Shown: positions 1 to 8,236 of the stretch, piece by piece
Numbering within the stretch: the first letter of the stretch is position 1
Layout of the letters: each line of letters starts with the position of its first letter
Source of the DNA: Mycolicibacterium gadium
GTDB lineage: Bacteria > Actinomycetota > Actinomycetes > Mycobacteriales > Mycobacteriaceae
DNA: 64,000 nt
Direction of reading: 5' to 3'
Assembly: GCF_010728925.1 (NCBI RefSeq)
Contig: NZ_AP022608.1
Location: 3,782,001 to 3,846,000 of the forward strand
Position numbers and translations under genes: made by a program
Notes under the pieces: generated by a model
Told to the model about the DNA's origin: nothing
The model's database searches: none
The model's input: only the letters and a program-made list of their open reading frames with translations

Positions 1-1638
1 GAACAACGGCATCCAATACCCGCCGTCCTCCTGCTCACACCCGATCACCAACGCCTCGGCGATTTCCGGCAGGCGCTCCACCGACTGGTAGATGTCAGCG
101 CTGCCCATCCGGATCCCGTGCCGATTCAGCGTCGAGTCCGACCGCCCGTGCACGATGACGCTGCCGTGCTCGGTGATCGTGATCCAGTCACCATGGCGCC
201 ACACTCCGGGAAACATCTCGAAATAAGCGCTGCGATAACGCGATCCGTCGTCGTCGTTCCAGAAGTAGATCGGCATCGACGGCATCGGCTTCGTGACGAC
301 CAACTCGCCGACCTCACCGCGCACAGGGTTACCCGACTCGTCCCACGCGTCCAGCGCGCAACCGAGGAACGGGGCCGACAGCTCCCCAGGCCACACCGGC
401 ACGGTGCGCACACCGCCGATAAAGGCCGAGACCACGTCCGTGCCACCACTGATCGAAGCGACCTGGACATGTTCACCGACGTTGTCGCGCAACCACAGTG
501 AGGACGATGGTGGCAACGACGATCCGGTGATGCCCACCGTCCGCAGCGCCGTCAGGTCATGCTCATTGCGCGGAACGGCGCCCGCCTTGGCGCATCCGAG
601 CACATAGCCGGGACTGGTACCCAAGGCAGTCACTCGCAGCCGCGCCGCGATGTCCCACAGCGCATCCGGCGCGGGCGAGTTCGGACTTCCCGAATAGCAG
701 ACGATCGTCGCACCCACCAGCAGCCCGGCGATCTGGAAGTTCCACATCATCCAGCTGGGGCTGGTGTACCAGAAGAACGTGTCATTTTGCCCGATATTCG
801 ACTGCAGAGCAACGGCTTTCAAATGCTCTAGCACGACTCCACCGTGCCCGTGGACTATTCCCTTGGGCTTACCCGTGGTCCCAGACGAATACAGGATCCA
901 CAGCGGATGGTCGAAGCCGACGGGCACCGTCGTGAGCTCGCCGCCGGTCGCGGTGAGCTCAGAGGCCAGCACAGTCTCTTTCAGCGTCGGCAGTCCCTCG
1001 CGCAGGGCTTCGACATCCTCATTCTTGTCGTAGTGCTTTCCGCCGAAGTCGTATCCGTCGGCCGTCACCAACACCACGGGCTCGAGCTGACCCAGCCGAT
1101 CCAGCGCGGCCTTCGCCGAATAGTCCTGGCCGCAGGCGCTCCAGATCGCCCCTACGCTCGCCGTCGCCAGGAAGGCGATGACGGCTTCGGGGATGTTGGG
1201 CAGGTATCCCGCGACGCGATCGCTCACGCCGACTCCGAGCGAACGCAGCTTTTCCGCGAATGCCGCGGTGCGCCCGAGCAATTCGGTCCAGGAGACTTCG
1301 ATGTCAGGGCCGTCCTCGACGACATGGATGATCGCGGGCCGGTCGGTGCGTGCGTTGCGGATGACCCGGTCGACATAGTTCAGCGTGACACCCGGAAACC
1401 ATTGCGCGCCCGGCATCGTATCGCTCTCGAGGACTTTCTCGCCGCGCTGCCCGAGCTCGAAATAGTCCCACAACGTCGCCCAGAACGCGGCGGGCTCGTC
1501 CACCGACCACTGCCACAGCGATTGGTAGTCGGCGGTCGGCGCGCCGGTGCGATCAGCCGCGAAGCGCGCGAAGTCGGTCACTCGGGCTGCGGCGACGTCC
1601 TCGTCCGTCGGCACCCATTGCGGTGCGGCACCGGTCAT
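1..1638 (-). CDS. acetoacetate-CoA ligase (acetoacetyl-CoA synthetase), C-terminus beyond the window
   Basis: Activates acetoacetate to acetoacetyl-CoA with ATP in the cytosol, the last step in using ketone bodies. 546 codons are visible, read from ATG at 1638; the family is about 650 residues, so roughly 100 C-terminal residues lie outside. The frame stays open to base 1. The ANL-superfamily AMP-binding motif YSSGTTGKPKG is present, as are the N-terminal ACAS-type region (FWATLWDYFEL) and the MPIYFWNDDDGSRY segment typical of acetoacetate-CoA ligases rather than acetyl-CoA synthetases. The start overlaps the stop of the upstream dehydrogenase gene (ATGA), so the two are co-transcribed and probably translationally coupled. 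Substrate is inferred from family resemblance plus the hydroxybutyrate dehydrogenase neighbour. Confidence 0.88.
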   Translation of the reverse strand, partial: MTGAAPQWVPTDEDVAAARVTDFARFAADRTGAPTADYQSLWQWSVDEPAAFWATLWDYFELGQRGEKVLESDTMPGAQWFPGVTLNYVDRVIRNARTDRPAIIHVVEDGPDIEVSWTELLGRTAAFAEKLRSLGVGVSDRVAGYLPNIPEAVIAFLATASVGAIWSACGQDYSAKAALDRLGQLEPVVLVTADGYDFGGKHYDKNEDVEALREGLPTLKETVLASELTATGGELTTVPVGFDHPLWILYSSGTTGKPKGIVHGHGGVVLEHLKAVALQSNIGQNDTFFWYTSPSWMMWNFQIAGLLVGATIVCYSGSPNSPAPDALWDIAARLRVTALGTSPGYVLGCAKAGAVPRNEHDLTALRTVGITGSSLPPSSSLWLRDNVGEHVQVASISGGTDVVSAFIGGVRTVPVWPGELSAPFLGCALDAWDESGNPVRGEVGELVVTKPMPSMPIYFWNDDDGSRYRSAYFEMFPGVWRHGDWITITEHGSVIVHGRSDSTLNRHGIRMGSADIYQSVERLPEIAEALVIGCEQEDGGYWMPLF

Positions 1639-2381
1639 CGCGCGCTCCAGCCCCCGTCCATGGTGTACGACGCCCCCGTCACCATTCCCGCGGTCGGCGA
1701 CGCCAGCCAGCCAACCAATGCCGCTACTTCTTCCGGTTCCACCAGACGTTTGATGGCGCTCTCCTTCAGGAGGATGTCGGTGACCACCTTATCCTCCGGG
1801 ATGCCGTGCACCTTGGCCTGATCGGCGATCTGCTTGGTCACCAGCGGGGTTCGCACATATCCCGGGTTCACGCAGTTGCTCGTCACGCCGTACGCCGCGC
1901 CCTCGAGCGCAGTCACTTTCGAAAGGCCCTCGAGACCGTGCTTGGCCGTGACGTAGGCGACCTTGTACTCCGATGCCCTGATCCCGTGCACCGAGGAGAT
2001 GTTGATGATCCGGCCAAAGTTCTGCCGATACATGTGCGGGAGCACGGCGCGGATGAGAAGGAACGGCGATTCCACCATCAGCGTCATCAGGTGGCGGAAG
2101 CGGTCAGGCGCGAATTCGGGGATCGGGCTGACGTGCTGAACACCGGCATTGTTGACCAGGATGTCGGCTTCGAGCTGCGACTCTTCGAGCGCCGACACAT
2201 CGGAAAGGTCTACGGGCCATGCCTTTCCGCCGATATCGTCGGCTACGGCCTTGGCGCCGACGTCGTCCCGATCGGCCACGGTGACCACCGCGCCGCGGGC
2301 GGCCAGCTCCCGCGCGCACGCCTCGCCGATGCCGCTCGCACCGCCGGTCACCAGCGCGGTGCGTCCCGCAAGCTCGGTCAT
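1635..2381 (-). CDS. bdhA: 3-hydroxybutyrate dehydrogenase (short-chain dehydrogenase)
   Basis: A 248-residue short-chain dehydrogenase that probably oxidises D-3-hydroxybutyrate to acetoacetate with NAD+. The Rossmann motif TGGASGIG is near residue 13, NNAG near 78, and the catalytic Ser with the YxxxK pair (Y-V-T-A-K) near 143-147. The segment SVHGIRASEYKVAY and the C-terminal MDGGWSAR are typical of 3-hydroxybutyrate dehydrogenases. It overlaps the upstream transporter gene (stop 2378) and the downstream ligase gene by 4 bases each, giving a transporter-dehydrogenase-ligase operon that would import hydroxybutyrate and convert it to acetoacetyl-CoA. Other hydroxy-acid substrates are possible, but the ligase next door supports this one. 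Confidence 0.85.
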   Translation of the reverse strand: MTELAGRTALVTGGASGIGEACARELAARGAVVTVADRDDVGAKAVADDIGGKAWPVDLSDVSALEESQLEADILVNNAGVQHVSPIPEFAPDRFRHLMTLMVESPFLLIRAVLPHMYRQNFGRIINISSVHGIRASEYKVAYVTAKHGLEGLSKVTALEGAAYGVTSNCVNPGYVRTPLVTKQIADQAKVHGIPEDKVVTDILLKESAIKRLVEPEEVAALVGWLASPTAGMVTGASYTMDGGWSAR

Positions 2382-3754
2382 ACGACCCCGGCCTTGGCGA
2401 GGTCTTCGCGGTCGGCGACGTCGATGGCCTCCAGGTCGAGGCCGTTCGTCTCACGCATCACGAGCACGGCGATCAGCGTGACAACCGAAGCGGCTGCCAG
2501 GTATATCGCGATCGGCACCCAGGAGCCGTAGATCTCCAGCAGCTTGACGGCGATGATCGGTGCGAGGGATCCCGCAACGATGGAGGTGACCTGATAGCCA
2601 AGCGACACACCGGAATACCGCATCCGGGTCGGAAACATCTCGGCCATGATCGCGGGCTGCGGTGCGTACATCAGCGCGTGGATCATCAGTCCGATGACGA
2701 TCGCGGCGATGATGAGCAGATAGTTGGCGGTGTCCATCATCGGGAATGCGAAGAACCCCCACGTCGCCGCCAGAATCGTGCCGACGAGGTAGACGGGCCT
2801 GCGGCCGTACCGATCGGCCAGCTTGCCCACGAACGGGATCACCAGGAAGTGCGCCGCGTGCGCGACGAGCATGTACCGCAGAATCGCGTTGGTGTCGACA
2901 CCGACCTGCACCTTGAGATACGTGATCGACACGATGACGACGAGGTAGTACATGATGTTCTCGGCGAATCGCAGTCCCATGGCCGTGAACACGCCGCGCG
3001 GGTACCGCTTGAGCACCTCGACCACGCCGTAGGACACGGCCTTGACGCGCTCCACCTCCTGCTGTGCCTCGAGGAAAATGGGCGCATCGCTGACCTTCGT
3101 CCGGATGTAGTAGCCGATCAGCACGACCACTGCCGACAGCCAGAAAGCCACTCGCCAGCCCCAGGACAGGAACGCCTCTTCCGACAGGGTCGCGGTCAGC
3201 ACCCACAGCACGACCGTCGCAAGCATGTTGCCCACTGGTACCGCGGCCTGCGGCCAGCTGGCCCAAAAGGCCCTGCTCCGGTTCGGGCTGTGTTCGGCCA
3301 CCAGTAGCACGGCGCCACCCCACTCGCCGCCGACGGCGAACCCCTGAAGGAACCGCAACACCACCAGCAGCGTCGGGGCCCAGATGCCGATCTGGGCGTA
3401 CGTCGGCAGGCAACCCATCAGGAACGTGACGGCACCGACGAGCAGGATGGCGAACTGCAGCAGCTTCTTGCGCCCGAACTTGTCCCCGAAATGCCCGAAC
3501 ACCACGCCGCCCAATGGGCGCGCGACGAAGCCGACCGCGTAGGTCAAGAATGCCGCGAAGATGGCGCCGTAAGCGCTGTCACTCTCCGGGAAGAAGACCT
3601 TGTTGAAGACCAGCGTGGCCGCGGTGCCGTAGAGGAAGAACTCATACCACTCGACGACGGTGCCGGCCATAGAGGCGGCGACCACCCTTTTGAGGCCCGC
3701 CGGAGCGGAGGTGCCGTCACCCCCGGTGGTTTTCGGGTCGTTGTGAATCGTCAT
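2378..3754 (-). CDS. MFS metabolite:H+ symporter (MHS family)
   Basis: Twelve-helix major facilitator protein of about 458 residues in the plasma membrane. The MFS signature between helices 2 and 3 reads RPLGGVVFGHFGDKFGRKK, and a second copy is seen as GKLADRYGRRP after helix 8; both are typical of the MHS subfamily (proline/betaine, shikimate, alpha-ketoglutarate symporters). I chose ATG 3754 because GGAG lies just upstream; an in-frame start at 3784 would add ten residues without a good ribosome site. It is first in an operon with the dehydrogenase and ligase, so 3-hydroxybutyrate or acetoacetate is the inferred substrate. The divergent LysR gene and palindromes upstream probably control it. 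Confidence 0.85.
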   Translation of the reverse strand: MTIHNDPKTTGGDGTSAPAGLKRVVAASMAGTVVEWYEFFLYGTAATLVFNKVFFPESDSAYGAIFAAFLTYAVGFVARPLGGVVFGHFGDKFGRKKLLQFAILLVGAVTFLMGCLPTYAQIGIWAPTLLVVLRFLQGFAVGGEWGGAVLLVAEHSPNRSRAFWASWPQAAVPVGNMLATVVLWVLTATLSEEAFLSWGWRVAFWLSAVVVLIGYYIRTKVSDAPIFLEAQQEVERVKAVSYGVVEVLKRYPRGVFTAMGLRFAENIMYYLVVIVSITYLKVQVGVDTNAILRYMLVAHAAHFLVIPFVGKLADRYGRRPVYLVGTILAATWGFFAFPMMDTANYLLIIAAIVIGLMIHALMYAPQPAIMAEMFPTRMRYSGVSLGYQVTSIVAGSLAPIIAVKLLEIYGSWVPIAIYLAAASVVTLIAVLVMRETNGLDLEAIDVADREDLAKAGVV

Positions 3755-3803
3755 CGAACGCTCCTCGATTGTGATGCAACGCACAGACCTTTGTGAGTAT
3801 TCA

Positions 3804-3862
3804 TGCAGGTACCCCCACCTGCAATGGTCAAAACTGCAGGAGTTATCTGCAAAAATGCAGAT
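3804..3862. promoter_or_regulatory. clustered TGCA dyads, putative LysR operator region
   Basis: Two perfect inverted repeats lie between the divergent transporter and LysR genes. One is TGCAGGT-6-ACCTGCA (3804-3823); the other is ATCTGCA-4-TGCAGAT (3845-3862), which abuts the ATG assigned to the regulator. A further CTGCAG palindrome sits between them at 3834-3839. All share a TGCA core. LysR-type regulators commonly bind two spaced dyads between divergent promoters, so these are the likely recognition and activation sites. No binding evidence exists here. Confidence 0.55.
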
Positions 3863-4786
3863 ATGGCTGTGTCCTCTCGCTCATCGGGTCGCCAGCCCAG
3901 CGCCGACGACCTTCTCGTGTTGCTGGCGGTCGGGCGGTCGGGCCGCTACACCATCGCCGCGGAGGAGCTCGGCCTCAACCACACGACGATCTCGCGCCGC
4001 ATCAACGCGCTGGAACAGTCAGTCGGCGGCCGGGTGCTGGCCAGGGTCGCCGGCGGCTGGGAGCTGACGGATCTCGGGCGCGAGGCATTGTCGGCCGCCG
4101 AAGCCGTCGAGTCGGCAGTGCGTTCGCTGTCGGTCAACACCGGCGGCCAGCGCGCGCTCGAAGGCGTGGTTCGGATATCGGCGACCGACGGCTTTTCCGC
4201 CTACATCGCCGCGCCCGCCGCGGCCCAGGTGCAACGCAACCACCCCGACGTCGCGGTGGAGATCGTCGCCGCGACCCGGCGCGCCACCCAACAACGATCC
4301 GGCCTGGATGTTGAAGTCGTGGTCGGGGAGCCGAAAGTACACCGCGCCAAGGCGATCCGACTCGGCGACTACTGTCTTGGTCTCTACGGTGCACGTGATT
4401 ACCTGGCCGACAACGGAACACCGGCGAACATCGCCGACCTCGCCCGCTATCCGCTGGTGTACTTCATCGACTCGATGCTTCAGGTCGACGACCTCGACGT
4501 CGCCACGAGCTTCGCGCCGGCCATGCGCGAATCGGTGACGTCCACCAACGTGTTCGTGCACGTCGAGGCGACGCGGGCGGCGGCGGGCATCGGTCTGCTG
4601 CCGTGTTTCATGGCCGACCGCCACGACGACCTCGTGCGGGTGCTGCCCGACGAGGTGGCGGTCCGGTTGACGTATTGGCTTGTCACGCGTGCGGAGACGT
4701 TGCGCAGACCCGAGGTCGCGGCCGTCGTGAACGCGATACAGCAGCGGATGACCGAGCAGCGTGACGTGCTGTTGGGAGTGCGTTGA
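3863..4786 (+). CDS. LysR-family transcriptional regulator
   Basis: Cytosolic DNA-binding regulator of 307 residues from ATG 3863. The N-terminal winged helix-turn-helix is clear: LLVLLAVGRSGRYTIAAEEL, then NHTTISRRINALEQ and a wing with GWELTDLGREAL near residues 15-80. A periplasmic-binding-protein-like effector domain follows. The start is uncertain. In-frame ATGs at 3803 and 3824 would add 20 or 13 residues, and the best purine-rich site (CAGGAG, 3837-3842) is about 20 bases from 3863. A leaderless transcript from 3863, common in mycobacteria, would place the dyad 3845-3862 over the promoter and imply autoregulation. It is divergent from the ketone-body operon and probably its activator; the effector is unknown. 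Confidence 0.85.
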   Translation: MAVSSRSSGRQPSADDLLVLLAVGRSGRYTIAAEELGLNHTTISRRINALEQSVGGRVLARVAGGWELTDLGREALSAAEAVESAVRSLSVNTGGQRALEGVVRISATDGFSAYIAAPAAAQVQRNHPDVAVEIVAATRRATQQRSGLDVEVVVGEPKVHRAKAIRLGDYCLGLYGARDYLADNGTPANIADLARYPLVYFIDSMLQVDDLDVATSFAPAMRESVTSTNVFVHVEATRAAAGIGLLPCFMADRHDDLVRVLPDEVAVRLTYWLVTRAETLRRPEVAAVVNAIQQRMTEQRDVLLGVR

Positions 4787-4804
4787 GGAGGGTATGCACC
4801 GTCG

Positions 4805-5578
4805 ATGCACTTCGTTCGCACCGGCACCGGCAAGCCTCTACTACTCGTCCACGGCATATCCCAGCTGCACAACTGGGATCCCATCGTCCCTGCGCTCGCA
4901 CGCGACCGTGAGGTCATCACTGTCGACCTGCCCGGCTTCGGAGATAGTCCGCCATTGGCCGGCGAGGTGAGCATCGCCACGCTGACCGACGCGGTTGAGC
5001 AGTTCATCGAAGAGCACCAACTCGCGACGGTCGACGTGGTCGGCAGTTCGATGGGTGCGCGCATCGCGTTGGAATTGGCTCGCCGCGGCCACCCCGGCGC
5101 CGTCGTCGCCCTTGATCCCGGTGGCTTCTGGACCGACACCGAGGTCAAGGTGTTCGGCGCCAGCGTCGGAGGTTCATTGAAACTCGTGCGGGCGATCGAT
5201 CCGATTCTGCCTGCCCTGACGCGCAGCGTCGCAGGGCGCACCGCGCTCCTGCTCCAGTTCTCGGCCAAACCGTGGCGCCTGGATCGCGACCTGGTGCTCA
5301 CCGAGCTGCGCGCGTTCAAGAAGGCGCCGAGCCTCGATGACGCGATGCACGCTCTGGTGCACGGACCCAAACAGGCTGGGGCACCTTCGGGTTCTCTGCG
5401 CGCACCCGTGGTCATCGGGTGGGGAGACAAAGACCGGGTGACCCTTCCGCGGCAGGCGCGCCGAGCCGCAGAGCTGTATCCAGATGCGGACTTGCACTGG
5501 TTCACCGACAGTGGCCACTTCCCGCACTGGGATCAGCCCGCCGAGACGATCGAGCTGATCCTGGAGACGACGAGCTAG
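4805..5578 (+). CDS. alpha/beta-fold hydrolase
   Basis: Cytosolic hydrolase of 257 residues with the full alpha/beta-hydrolase triad visible: oxyanion-hole region LLLVHGISQ near residue 13, nucleophile elbow G-S-S-M-G with Ser82, an acidic residue in GWGDKDRV near 205, and His in SGHFPHWDQP near 238. There is no signal peptide or membrane segment. It begins 18 bases after the LysR gene on the same strand, so it may share that transcript. Substrate cannot be read from sequence; an ester or lactone connected with the hydroxybutyrate module would fit the context but is only a guess. Confidence 0.8.
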   Translation: MHFVRTGTGKPLLLVHGISQLHNWDPIVPALARDREVITVDLPGFGDSPPLAGEVSIATLTDAVEQFIEEHQLATVDVVGSSMGARIALELARRGHPGAVVALDPGGFWTDTEVKVFGASVGGSLKLVRAIDPILPALTRSVAGRTALLLQFSAKPWRLDRDLVLTELRAFKKAPSLDDAMHALVHGPKQAGAPSGSLRAPVVIGWGDKDRVTLPRQARRAAELYPDADLHWFTDSGHFPHWDQPAETIELILETTS

Positions 5579-5638
5579 TTCGCGAGCGCTTCCTCAACGG
5601 CCAGCGCTTGTTTCCAACACAAGCTTCTCCGACCTGCA

Positions 5639-5659
5639 TCTACGTAGGAACTACGTAGA
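5639..5659. promoter_or_regulatory. perfect inverted repeat upstream of the L,D-transpeptidase, candidate operator
   Basis: TCTACGTAG, a GAA spacer, then CTACGTAGA form a perfect 9-3-9 dyad ending 41 bases before the transpeptidase ATG. Each arm contains the 8-base palindrome CTACGTAG, so the site is also a direct repeat. The TAC/GTA core recalls BlaI/MecI-type operators, and a blaI-like gene lies about 2 kb downstream. No copy is visible in the 50 bases between blaI and the divergent lipase gene. Confidence 0.5.
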
Positions 5660-5700
5660 CTGGTGATGCAATTGCTCCGACGAACGACGGGACGACACCT

Positions 5701-6894
5701 ATGCGGCGGGTCTGGTGGACGACAGCGACCATGATGACCATCGTCGCGCTCGTCGTCGGGCTCGGCGCATGCAGCAGCTCGTCGCCGCCGCCACAACCGC
5801 AGGCGATCATCGACAAGGGCACGCCGTACGGCGATCTACTGATCCCGAAGTTGCAGACGTCGGTCACCGATGGCGCCGTCGGGGTCGCCGTCGAATCGCC
5901 TGTCACGGTGAGCGCCGAAGACGGCGTCCTTGGTCCGGTGACGCTCGTCAACGACGCGGGCCGCATGGTCAAGGGGGAACTGAGTCCCGACGGTCTCATC
6001 TGGCGCTCGGCCGAGCCGCTTGGTTACAACAAGCAGTACACCCTGACCGCCGAAGCGTTGGGCCTCGGCGGGGCGACGCAGAGCAACGCGACGTTCGAAA
6101 CTCACTCGCCCCGAAATCTGACGATGCCCTACGTCTTCCCCAAGGACGGTGAAGTAGTGGGCGTCGGTCAACCGGTCGCGGTGCGGTTCGACGAGAACAT
6201 CCCCGACCGATTCGCCGCGCAGCAGGCGATCACCGTGAAGACCGATCCCCCGGTAGAGGGCGCCTTCTACTGGGTGAACAATCGCGAAGTCCGCTGGCGC
6301 CCAGCCGAATACTGGAAGCCCGGGACGAGGGTCGATATCAGCGTCAAGACCTACGGTGTCGACCTGGGCGACGGACTCTTCGGCCAGGACGACGTGACGA
6401 GTCACTTCACCATCGGTGACGAGGTCATCGCGACCGCCGATGACACCACCAAGACGATGACAGTGCGCATCAACGGCGAAGTCGTGAAGACGATGCCGAT
6501 CTCCATGGGCAAGAACGCAACTCCGACCGACAACGGCACCTACATCATCGGCGACCGCTACTACTTCCTCGTGATGGACTCGTCGACATACGGTGTTCCG
6601 GTCAATTCACCCGACGGATACCGCACCGAGGTCAACTGGGCAACCCAGATGTCCTACAGCGGAATCTATGTCCATTCGGCGCCGTGGTCCGTCGGCAGCC
6701 AGGGCCGGTCGAACGTCAGCCACGGTTGCCTGAACGTCAGCCCACAGAACGCCGAGTGGTTCTACGAGAGCACCAAACGCGGCGACATCGTCGAGGTCGT
6801 CAACACCGTCGGGCCGACGTTGTCCGGCGTCGACGGACTCGGCGACTGGAACATCCCCTGGGAGCAGTGGAAGGCCGGAAACGCCGGAGTGTAG
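5701..6894 (+). CDS. L,D-transpeptidase lipoprotein (Ldt, YkuD domain)
   Basis: Makes 3-3 cross-links in peptidoglycan, acting on the outer face of the membrane. The 397-residue precursor has a lipoprotein signal peptide ending in the lipobox LGAC (Cys24). Immunoglobulin-like domains follow (about residues 45-240), and then a C-terminal YkuD catalytic domain whose signature SHGCLNVS places the nucleophile at Cys343, with the conserved Y-S-G-I-Y-V-H-S stretch before it. Length and architecture match M. tuberculosis LdtB/LppS (LdtMt2), in which lipid anchor, Ig domains and YkuD domain occur in this order. This enzyme class is inhibited by carbapenems but not most penicillins. The adjacent BlaI/BlaR pair and the dyad in front suggest beta-lactam-responsive control. 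Confidence 0.9.
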   Translation: MRRVWWTTATMMTIVALVVGLGACSSSSPPPQPQAIIDKGTPYGDLLIPKLQTSVTDGAVGVAVESPVTVSAEDGVLGPVTLVNDAGRMVKGELSPDGLIWRSAEPLGYNKQYTLTAEALGLGGATQSNATFETHSPRNLTMPYVFPKDGEVVGVGQPVAVRFDENIPDRFAAQQAITVKTDPPVEGAFYWVNNREVRWRPAEYWKPGTRVDISVKTYGVDLGDGLFGQDDVTSHFTIGDEVIATADDTTKTMTVRINGEVVKTMPISMGKNATPTDNGTYIIGDRYYFLVMDSSTYGVPVNSPDGYRTEVNWATQMSYSGIYVHSAPWSVGSQGRSNVSHGCLNVSPQNAEWFYESTKRGDIVEVVNTVGPTLSGVDGLGDWNIPWEQWKAGNAGV

Positions 6895-6897
6895 TCG

Positions 6898-7812
6898 TCA
6901 GTGGTGGCACAGCATGTTGACGACGACGGGCGCGGTGACGATCGCCGAGATGGTCGCCGACACCAAAAGCCGGTGAGCCCAACGTGTCCCGCGCTGTGCC
7001 GGATCCATGAGCCGGGTCACCCGCGCGATCACCGCGTTGGCGGCTACGGCCATACCCGCAACGGGCGATGACGCCGAGCCCGCGAGCATGATCATCCCCG
7101 CGATCAACGGCCGCGTGCCATGCCGGCGCGCAGCCGAATCGTCGGCGCGCATCTCCAGTAAGTCGGCCACCTGCGCGGCACCGCGGGTGAACAACGGCAA
7201 CAACGGTAACGACGACGCGAGCGCGCGCAGCACCATCAGCAGGTGGTGATGGTGGCCGGACAGGTGAGCGTCCTCATGTGCGAGCACCGCCGCGAGTTGC
7301 GCTTCGTCAAGCGTTTCCACCGCCGCCGACGTGACGACGATCGCGTGCGGCCGCCCCACGACGCAGTATGCGGCGGGCCGATCGGCGGCCACCACGAAGA
7401 CATCGGGCCGATCAGTGGGGACGCCGACGACCCGGGCGGTATGAGCGTGTTCGCGACTGTGCAGCCGCAACCCGCGAACAGCCCGGGTCACTTTGACCGT
7501 GACCACCGCCGACGCCACCAGGCCGATGACGATGAGCGCCGCCATGCTCAACGGACTCGGCGCCGCCGCGGGCAGACCCACAAGCTTCAGGCAGAACATC
7601 ATCGCCGAGGAGTTCGAAAGTCCCTGCACGCCCGCTGCGACCAGGATCGTCACGGCCGCCGCCCATGCGAGCAGCGCACCGGTGATCGCCGAGAGCCATG
7701 CGGCAACCCCAAGGCGCGGGCTCACCCCGCGGCAGGTGAGCCGGGAGAGCAGCGGGGGCGACACCCACGTCACCAGCGCCGCATACACCAGCAGCAGAAT
7801 CGCGACCGTCAT
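6898..7812 (-). CDS. M56-family membrane metalloprotease, BlaR1-like
   Basis: Integral-membrane zinc protease of 304 residues. Hydrophobic helices occur near residues 1-20, 38-65 and 90-110, and a last one near 280-300. The zinc motif H-E-D-A-H is at 179-183, in the usual M56 position, followed by a His-rich stretch. Unlike staphylococcal BlaR1 it has no penicillin-binding sensor domain at the C-terminus, as in M. tuberculosis Rv1845c. Its start overlaps the stop of the blaI-like gene (ATGA), giving a repressor-protease operon. The likely job is to cleave or inactivate the partner repressor on a cell-wall signal; this follows from the family and the pairing. Confidence 0.85.
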   Translation of the reverse strand: MTVAILLLVYAALVTWVSPPLLSRLTCRGVSPRLGVAAWLSAITGALLAWAAAVTILVAAGVQGLSNSSAMMFCLKLVGLPAAAPSPLSMAALIVIGLVASAVVTVKVTRAVRGLRLHSREHAHTARVVGVPTDRPDVFVVAADRPAAYCVVGRPHAIVVTSAAVETLDEAQLAAVLAHEDAHLSGHHHHLLMVLRALASSLPLLPLFTRGAAQVADLLEMRADDSAARRHGTRPLIAGMIMLAGSASSPVAGMAVAANAVIARVTRLMDPAQRGTRWAHRLLVSATISAIVTAPVVVNMLCHH

Positions 7813-8186
7813 CGACGCCGCTTCCCGGTACCTGTGCGGCGCAGCGCCGCCTTCAACTGAGCGGACTCCGTCTCGGTCATCTGGTTGACGAAGAAAGCCA
7901 AAACCGCTTCGGTGTCGCCGCCGGCGTCGAAAGCGGCTCGCATGAGATTCGCCGAACGTTGCTCGCGCGTCATCGTCGGCCAGTACCGGTACGCCTTACC
8001 CTCGCGCTCTCGCTTCACCCAGCCCTTGCGGTGCAGGTTGTCCATCGTGGACAGCACGGTTGTATATGCAATCTGTCGCGCGCCGGAGAGTTCTTCGAAG
8101 ACCTCGCGGACGGTCACACCGCGCTCGCGACCCCACACACGTTCCATGACGGTCGCCTCGAGGTCGCCGAATCCGCGCTGCTGCAT
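7809..8186 (-). CDS. blaI: BlaI-family transcriptional repressor
   Basis: Winged-helix repressor of 125 residues, the usual BlaI/MecI length. The DNA-binding domain fills residues 5-75 (LEATVMERVWGRERGVTVRE, then IAYTTVLSTMDNLHRKGWV), and the C-terminal part is the dimerisation region. It resembles M. tuberculosis Rv1846c, which controls beta-lactamase and respiration genes and is paired with the Rv1845c protease. It is first in an operon with the M56 protease and divergent from the lipase gene at 8237, with only 50 bases between. The nearest obvious dyad in this window is upstream of the L,D-transpeptidase (5639-5659). Confidence 0.9.
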   Translation of the reverse strand: MQQRGFGDLEATVMERVWGRERGVTVREVFEELSGARQIAYTTVLSTMDNLHRKGWVKREREGKAYRYWPTMTREQRSANLMRAAFDAGGDTEAVLAFFVNQMTETESAQLKAALRRTGTGKRRR

Positions 8187-8236
8187 TGATACCTCCTGGC
8201 CTGTGAAGGGTAGTCGATCAGCGCTAGCGTCGAGGC

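Noticed and set aside
844-1821. A 325-residue plus-strand frame opposite the acetoacetate-CoA ligase
   Set aside because: The minus strand encodes an intact ANL-family enzyme across this region; the plus frame has no domain and no ribosome site.
8187-8236. A BlaI operator between blaI and the lipase gene
   Set aside because: The spacer has TAG and CTA triplets but no dyad resembling 5639-5659; autoregulation cannot be supported from sequence.
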